This document shows, in pieces, positions 8,201 to 11,095 of a stretch of 11,095 nucleotides of DNA; the stretch's first letter is position 1; the number at the start of each line of letters is the position of its first letter. The notes below the pieces were generated by a model that searched no databases, had not been told where the DNA came from, and saw only the letters and a list, made by a program, of their open reading frames with translations. The stretch spans positions 1 to 11,095 of the forward strand of contig DLAR01000016.1 in the NCBI GenBank assembly GCA_002494015.1, given 5' to 3'. This stretch comes from Porphyromonadaceae bacterium UBA7042 (GTDB lineage Bacteria > Bacteroidota > Bacteroidia > Bacteroidales > Muribaculaceae). The position numbers were made by a program, and so were the translations under genes.

Positions 8201-8681
8201 CATGAAAGCTGTCGCTGAGGCTGTTAAAAATCTCGACAACCACGCCATTGCCGAGCTTGAACGCAACGGCTCGCTGACACTTGACCTCAACGGCGCACCC
8301 GCAGTCATCGACCTCGCCGACGTGGAGATTATCTCGGAAGATATTCCCGGATGGCTCGTCGCCAACGAAGGCGCGCTGACCATCGCGCTCGATGTGACAG
8401 TGACACCCGAGCTGCGCCGCGAGGGTATCGCCCGCGACATCGTGAACCGTGTGCAGAATATCCGCAAGAGCCGCGGCTATGATATAACCGACCGTGTTTC
8501 GCTCACGTTTGCCCCCGGTGCCGACACCGATGACGCTATCCGCGATTTCAGCGACTATATCTCGCGTCAGGTACTCGCAACCTCGCTTGAAATAGCACCG
8601 CTTGCTGCTGAAACCGAGGGTGTTGAAACGTTATCGATGGATGACGTGAACGTTAATGTCTTAATTGCGTTAAATAAGTAA
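5235..8681 (+). CDS. ileS: Isoleucyl-tRNA synthetase, type 2-like, with GIHH signature motif
   Basis: Charges tRNA(Ile) with isoleucine and edits valine errors. The protein is 1148 residues, a class I synthetase. In order: FEGPPSANG (46-54) leading to GIHH (57-60) at the place of the HIGH motif; WDTHGLPVE (87-95); the CP1 editing domain with WTTTPWTLPSN (242-252) and GTGIVH (354-359) followed by GADD; DVWFDSGS (620-627); KMSKR (697-701) as the KMSKS loop; then the helical anticodon-binding domain and a long C-terminal region typical of type 2 enzymes. The GIHH arrangement swaps the first and third residues of HIGH. Published work on Bacillus IleRS2 ties this swap to very strong mupirocin resistance; extension to this protein is inference. 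Start at 5235 (MSKRFNEYNG) is set by the promoter position. No second ileS is visible in the window. Confidence 0.97.
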   Translation: MSKRFNEYNGLNLPEINREMRGKWENDRVFERTMTEREGCPSFVFFEGPPSANGKPGIHHVLARTIKDIFCRYKTMQGFQVKRKAGWDTHGLPVELGVEKNLGITKEDIGKKISVDEYNAACRAEVMKYTREWEELTSQMGYWVDMPNAYITYDNRYIESVWWLLAQLYKKGFLYKGYTIQPYSPAAGTGLSSHELNQPGCYRDVKDTTCIAQFRAIIEDNEKFAAINGELTQWGTPCFLAWTTTPWTLPSNTALAMGPSIAYNIVKTYNPYSGKPVTVVVAKDLMGSIFNPKAAGLALSEYNKGDKLIPYEVVAEHKGEDFVGMHYEQLLPWVNPGEGAFRVIPGDYVTTEDGTGIVHIAGTFGADDQRVSKQNNIPPLHLVDRDGNIRPMVDLKGRFYLLDELDPGFVKERVDVEAYRQWEGKYVKNVYDETLPEDAETLDVQICMELKATDKVFRIEKHVHSYPHCWRTDKPVLYYPLDSWFIKTTDVRERLMELNEQIKWKPASTGSGRFGKWLENLQDWNLSRSRYWGTPLPIWRTEDGAEELCIESVEQLYNEIEKAVAAGVMAENPYKKAGFVPGKYEKDNYELIDLHRPYVDDIILVSADGKPMKREKDLIDVWFDSGSMPYAQIHYPFENKEAFDNREVYPADFIAEGVDQTRGWFFTLHAIAGMVFDSVAYKAVISNGLVLDKYGNKMSKRLGNAVNPFDPIGQYGADPVRWYMISNSSPWDNLKFDEKGVLETSRKLFSTLYNTYSFFALYANVDNFDPSAPQVPVGKRPEIDRWILSLLNTLVKDVTVALDDYEPTRAARAINDFVGDNLSNWYVRLNRKRFWGGEMTEDKLAAFQTLYTCLKTLSLLIAPFAPFYADSLYRDLTGEDGSVHLADFPVSDSSLIDESLESRMKMAQDVTSMALALRRKVNLKVRQPLSTVMIPVADDSQRAALDAVKDLVMSEINVKDIKVVGNDEGVLVKRVKPDFKKLGPKHGKNMKAVAEAVKNLDNHAIAELERNGSLTLDLNGAPAVIDLADVEIISEDIPGWLVANEGALTIALDVTVTPELRREGIARDIVNRVQNIRKSRGYDITDRVSLTFAPGADTDDAIRDFSDYISRQVLATSLEIAPLAAETEGVETLSMDDVNVNVLIALNK

Positions 8682-8692
8682 AACAGATATTA

Positions 8693-8730
8693 ACCCCGGG
8701 ATGCTGCCCGGTGTCCCGGGGTATTTTTTT
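8693..8730 (+). terminator. Intrinsic terminator after ileS
   Basis: ACCCCGGGA (8693-8701) pairs perfectly with TCCCGGGGT (8714-8722) around a 12-base loop, followed by ATTTTTTT to 8730. It begins 11 bases after the ileS stop codon. The downstream gene starts only 30 bases later with no clear promoter between, so read-through or a non-consensus promoter must supply that gene. Confidence 0.85.
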
Positions 8731-8759
8731 CAAACCGATTAAGAACACTTACATACATT

Positions 8760-9143
8760 ATGAGCGAAAAAACGAGATATTCCGACGAGGAACTTCAGGA
8801 ATTCAAAGAATTGATTCTTGAAAAACTGGTCAAAGCACAACGTGAATATGACACGCTGAAAGCCAACATCACCAATGCCGAGGGTAACGACATTGCCGAT
8901 ACATCGCCCACATTCAAGATTCTCGAAGAAGGGGCAAGCACCCTTTCCAAAGAGGAAGCGGGTCAGCTCGCACAGCGTCAGATGAAATTTATCCAGCATC
9001 TTCAGAATGCGTTGATACGCATCGAGAACAAGACCTACGGTGTGTGCTGCGAGACCGGCGAACTGATTCCCAAGGAGCGACTTCGCGCCGTTCCCCACGC
9101 TACCCGCAGTGTCGAGGCCAAGAACTCGCAGAAGAAACGGTAG
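8760..9143 (+). CDS. DksA/TraR-family regulator with degenerate zinc finger
   Basis: A 127-residue protein with the DksA layout: a long helical coiled-coil segment (about 8-90) and a compact C-terminal domain containing YGVC...TGELIPKERLRAVPHAT (93-115). DksA proteins enter the RNA polymerase secondary channel and, with ppGpp, tune transcription, notably of translation genes. Of the four zinc-finger cysteines only the first is kept (C96). The others align with T99, S117 and A120, although an extra C97 is present. Zinc binding of the DksA kind is therefore unlikely. The coiled-coil tip also lacks the DxxDxA sequence of E. coli DksA, having NDIADTSPTF (43-52) instead. Loss of the finger appears common in Bacteroidetes homologues. 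The gene sits between ileS and lspA. Family clear; activity towards RNA polymerase uncertain. Confidence 0.88.
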   Translation: MSEKTRYSDEELQEFKELILEKLVKAQREYDTLKANITNAEGNDIADTSPTFKILEEGASTLSKEEAGQLAQRQMKFIQHLQNALIRIENKTYGVCCETGELIPKERLRAVPHATRSVEAKNSQKKR

Positions 9144-9172
9144 GCTGTTTTGTGAAAATTTAACCCTTAAAT

Positions 9173-9195
9173 TTCAATCCGTTTTCCGGGTTGAA
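9173..9195 (+). other. Hairpin just upstream of lspA
   Basis: TTCAATCCG (9173-9181) pairs with CGGGTTGAA (9187-9195), nine pairs with one T-G wobble and a five-base TTTTC loop, ending 13 bases before the lspA ATG. No T-tract follows, so it is not a terminator. It may affect lspA initiation or stabilise the mRNA between the two genes; the function is unproven. Confidence 0.5.
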
Positions 9196-9208
9196 CTGAC
9201 CCAGTCGC

Positions 9209-9886
9209 ATGAAAATGTCCAAGGGCGTTCTCGCCACTCTGATAATCTTTGCGGTCGTCATTATCGACCAAGTTCTTAAAATTTGGGTAAAAACCGGTTT
9301 CTATCTCGGTGAAAATGTCGAGATATTCCCTTGGTTTCAGCTATATTTTATTGAGAACAACGGCATGGCATTCGGAATGGAGCTTGGCAGCAAACTTTTC
9401 CTGACCTTGTTCCGTCTCGTGGCGGTAGGGGCGTTGATATGGTACATCGTCAAGATATGGCGTTACAGGCTTGTGCCGCGCGGCTATATAGTGTGCCTTG
9501 CCCTTGTGACGGCCGGAGCAGCCGGAAATATATTTGACTGCGTGTTTTACGGGGTCATTTTCAATAACCCGATGCCCCCGATGGTTGCCGAGATGTTTCC
9601 GCCCGACGGTGGTTATGCCCCGCTATTCCACGGCAAGGTGGTCGACATGCTGTTCTTCCCCCTTTTCTCATGGGTGTGGCCCGACTGGATGCCTTGGTGC
9701 GGCGGTAAAGAGTTTTTGTTTTTCCAGCCGATTTTTAACTTTGCCGATGCCGCTATCTCGGTCGGCATAATCATTCTCGTTATCTTCTACCACCGTTATA
9801 TCCAGATGCCTTCGGCTATCGCCGCCGAGCAGGCCCGCATTGACGCTTTGCCCGAGGGAGGGGGAGAGGCCGATGAAAAGGAATAA
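9209..9886 (+). CDS. lspA: Lipoprotein signal peptidase (signal peptidase II)
   Basis: An inner-membrane aspartyl protease that cuts the signal peptide from prolipoproteins just before the lipid-modified cysteine. The 225-residue product has about four membrane segments. Family motifs appear in order: DQVLKIW (20-26), NNGMAFGM (50-57), GAAGNIFD (103-110, catalytic D110), and FNFADAAISVG (176-186, catalytic D180). It is longer than the E. coli enzyme (about 164 residues), mainly through an insertion at about 117-172 rich in Pro, Trp and Phe, plus an acidic C-terminal tail. The usual Arg after D110 is Cys here. A second in-frame ATG at 9215 is a possible start. The 3' end overlaps the next gene, a lipoprotein, by 14 bases. 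The ileS-to-lspA linkage is also seen in Proteobacteria. Confidence 0.95.
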   Translation: MKMSKGVLATLIIFAVVIIDQVLKIWVKTGFYLGENVEIFPWFQLYFIENNGMAFGMELGSKLFLTLFRLVAVGALIWYIVKIWRYRLVPRGYIVCLALVTAGAAGNIFDCVFYGVIFNNPMPPMVAEMFPPDGGYAPLFHGKVVDMLFFPLFSWVWPDWMPWCGGKEFLFFQPIFNFADAAISVGIIILVIFYHRYIQMPSAIAAEQARIDALPEGGGEADEKE

Positions 9887-10676
9887 TCTGCGGTGGCTCC
9901 CGCTTTTAGCGGCTGTAGGGATTGCCGTCACGGCATGTGACTCTACTCCCGACTATGTGATTCCGCCCAAGAAAATGGCACAGTTGATGGCTGACGTTCA
10001 TGTTGGCGAGGCTGTTGTCGAGAACAATTCCCGCGAATATGGGAACGACTCGCTCAAAAAGGTGATGAAACAGTCAATCTACATGAAACACGGCGTGACA
10101 TCTGAACAGGTTGACACCTCGATGTACTGGTATGGCCACAATATCGACAAGTACATGGAGGTCTACGACAACACCATCAAGATTCTTGAAAAGCGCATCG
10201 CCGATGCCGAGCGTCTCGGCCTGAAGACCAAGCTGGCTGTCTCGTTCAGTGCCGACGGTGACTCCGTCAACCTGTGGCAGGGTGTCAGAAACCGCCGTTT
10301 CACCACCGACATGGCAAGCGACTTTATCACCTTCCATCACACGACTGACCGAAACTGGGACCGCGGAGACCGTTTCCGTCTTAACGCCAAGATGATTGAC
10401 ACCCGCTCTCCGATGACAATGAATATGGCCGTAGAGTATAACGACGGCACGACCGAGTACACTTCGGCCACATTCTCGGGTGACGGTATGCGTCATCTTG
10501 ACATTGTGCTCGACTCGGCCAAGTCGGCTCTCAGTGTCTACGGGTCGTTGCGTTATCATTCTGTTGGTGACGAGGTCGCTTATCTTGATTCCATATCGCT
10601 TGTGCGCACCCACAACAAGGACAACAACAAGCAGCAGCGTGCCGAAGTGCCTGTAACCCTGATCCGTCACCGCTGA
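9873..10676 (+). CDS. DUF4296-type lipoprotein
   Basis: A 267-residue predicted lipoprotein. It has a basic start (MKRNN), a hydrophobic stretch (8-20), and the lipobox VTAC with lipidation at C22. Residues about 27-115 (IPPKKMAQLMADVHVGEAV...) fit DUF4296, a Bacteroidetes domain of unknown function. The rest (about 130-255) is Thr/Ser/Asp-rich with alternating hydrophobic residues, suggesting a beta-sandwich that might bind ligands or carbohydrate; that is inference. The ATG at 9873 is chosen over an in-frame ATG at 9840 because only the former puts the signal peptide at the N-terminus. A purine-rich stretch (gggagggggagagg) precedes it inside lspA. The overlap with lspA suggests coupled production of the peptidase and a substrate. 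A bulk surface lipoprotein role is possible; no function is known. Confidence 0.85.
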   Translation: MKRNNLRWLPLLAAVGIAVTACDSTPDYVIPPKKMAQLMADVHVGEAVVENNSREYGNDSLKKVMKQSIYMKHGVTSEQVDTSMYWYGHNIDKYMEVYDNTIKILEKRIADAERLGLKTKLAVSFSADGDSVNLWQGVRNRRFTTDMASDFITFHHTTDRNWDRGDRFRLNAKMIDTRSPMTMNMAVEYNDGTTEYTSATFSGDGMRHLDIVLDSAKSALSVYGSLRYHSVGDEVAYLDSISLVRTHNKDNNKQQRAEVPVTLIRHR

Positions 10677-10975
10677 TGTCTCGCCACCATGTCTATTGCC
10701 ATGCGTTTGTATCGGCCGCAAGAGTTGAACGCAACGTGATTGTAGCATGGGATGACGACAACCCAGACTGCGCTGAAGTTGAACCCTTCACTCGTGAAAC
10801 AGCCGGAACGACCGCTCTCAACGGCATCATCATCCATATCCCCGATGATTGCCCCTTGACGGCAGAAACCGCCCGTGCCATCATTGACATCAGCAATCTC
10901 GCCCCCGGCCTCGACAGAATCAAATCCATGATACCATCCGCTCCACCCGCCCGACTGCTCCTGATAGAATTTTAA
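10676..10975 (+). CDS. Hypothetical protein, 99 residues
   Basis: I do not recognise this protein. It starts with the ATG that shares one base with the TGA of the lipoprotein gene (TGATG), a coupling arrangement that supports it as a real gene. It has no signal peptide or membrane segment. Visible features are an N-terminal HHVYCHAFV (4-12), two further His/Cys-containing strands (DNPDC at 28-32, IIIHIPDDC at 51-59), a helical stretch TAETARAIIDI (62-72) and a hydrophobic C-terminus (LLLIEF). The alternation of strand-like and helix-like segments suggests a small alpha/beta protein or a separate domain of a larger system. The antisense frames here lack a good start context and look like shadows. 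Existence is likely, function unknown. Confidence 0.62.
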   Translation: MSRHHVYCHAFVSAARVERNVIVAWDDDNPDCAEVEPFTRETAGTTALNGIIIHIPDDCPLTAETARAIIDISNLAPGLDRIKSMIPSAPPARLLLIEF

Positions 10976-11095
10976 GAAGAGGATGTTGCAAAACTGGGTT
11001 TTGCCCCGAGTAATATTTAATCCGTAAGGATTATTCTTTGAATAGCCGTAGGCTGCGAAACCGCAACCCACGGAAACATGTCATCGAATAGATAA
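10976..11095. repeat. Intergenic stretch with three consecutive hairpins, candidate dispersed repeat
   Basis: No gene is evident in this tail. It contains three stem-loops: GCAAAAC/GTTTTGC with a TGG loop (10988-11004), TAATCC/GGATTA with a GTAA loop (11018-11033), and CCGTAGGCTGCG/CGCAACCCACGG with an AAAC loop (11046-11073, 10 of 12 pairs). None is followed by a T-tract that would make a convincing terminator. The wording of the last hairpin resembles palindromic intergenic sequences I recall from Bacteroidales genomes, but this cannot be confirmed from one copy. Confidence 0.45.

Noticed and set aside
10074..10748. Antisense frame of 224 codons opposite the DUF4296 lipoprotein gene
   Set aside because: The sense strand has a proper signal peptide and lipobox and overlaps its neighbours as an operon member; the antisense frame has no support.
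10667..11071. Antisense frame of 134 codons opposite the 99-residue gene and extending into the hairpin region
   Set aside because: Its start lies inside the third hairpin, it crosses into the lipoprotein gene, and its composition looks random. The sense frame is better supported by its TGATG coupling.
1..11095. CRISPR array, tRNA/rRNA genes, insertion sequence or phage genes
   Set aside because: No regularly spaced direct repeats, no cloverleaf-like segments and no transposase or phage motifs were seen on either strand by eye.

Overview
The window looks like a core-genome segment of a Bacteroidales bacterium, probably Muribaculaceae or a close relative. The reasons are the Bacteroidetes-type promoter elements (TAnnTTTG), the lack of Shine-Dalgarno sequences before most genes, the gene order ileS, DksA/TraR-like gene, lspA, DUF4296-type lipoprotein, a DksA-like protein that has lost most zinc-finger cysteines, and an LspA with a long insertion. 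The family-level placement is inferred from style and rough base composition, not from a search. No gene-free stretch exceeds 300 bases.

Left part (1-2336, minus strand): a compact four-gene run read right to left. It starts with a minimal nucleotidyltransferase (MNT) gene, then a HEPN-domain gene overlapping it. Six bases later comes a tRNA1(Val) A37 N6-methyltransferase gene. That gene's stop overlaps, as ATGA, the start of a CPBP-family membrane protease gene, which runs off the left edge. The MNT/HEPN pair is visibly more AT-rich than its neighbours and resembles a toxin-antitoxin-type cassette inserted ahead of a housekeeping tRNA-modification gene.

Middle (2337-8735, plus strand): alaS and ileS, each with its own Bacteroidetes-type promoter and its own strong intrinsic terminator. 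The alaS promoter sits back to back with a candidate promoter for the minus-strand run. The IleRS carries GIHH where class I synthetases normally have HIGH. This is the swapped signature linked to strong mupirocin resistance in type 2 IleRS enzymes.

Right part (8736-11095, plus strand): a DksA/TraR-like regulator, lspA (lipoprotein signal peptidase), a DUF4296-type lipoprotein overlapping lspA by 14 bases, and a 99-residue protein of unknown function overlapping the lipoprotein gene by one base. The signal peptidase is thus coupled to a gene for one of its own likely substrates. The last 120 bases hold three consecutive hairpins and no convincing gene.

Most of the window is translation and envelope housekeeping. 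The parts worth a second look are the IleRS signature motif, the MNT/HEPN pair in the methyltransferase run, the degenerate DksA-like protein, the small unknown gene and the hairpin cluster at the right end.
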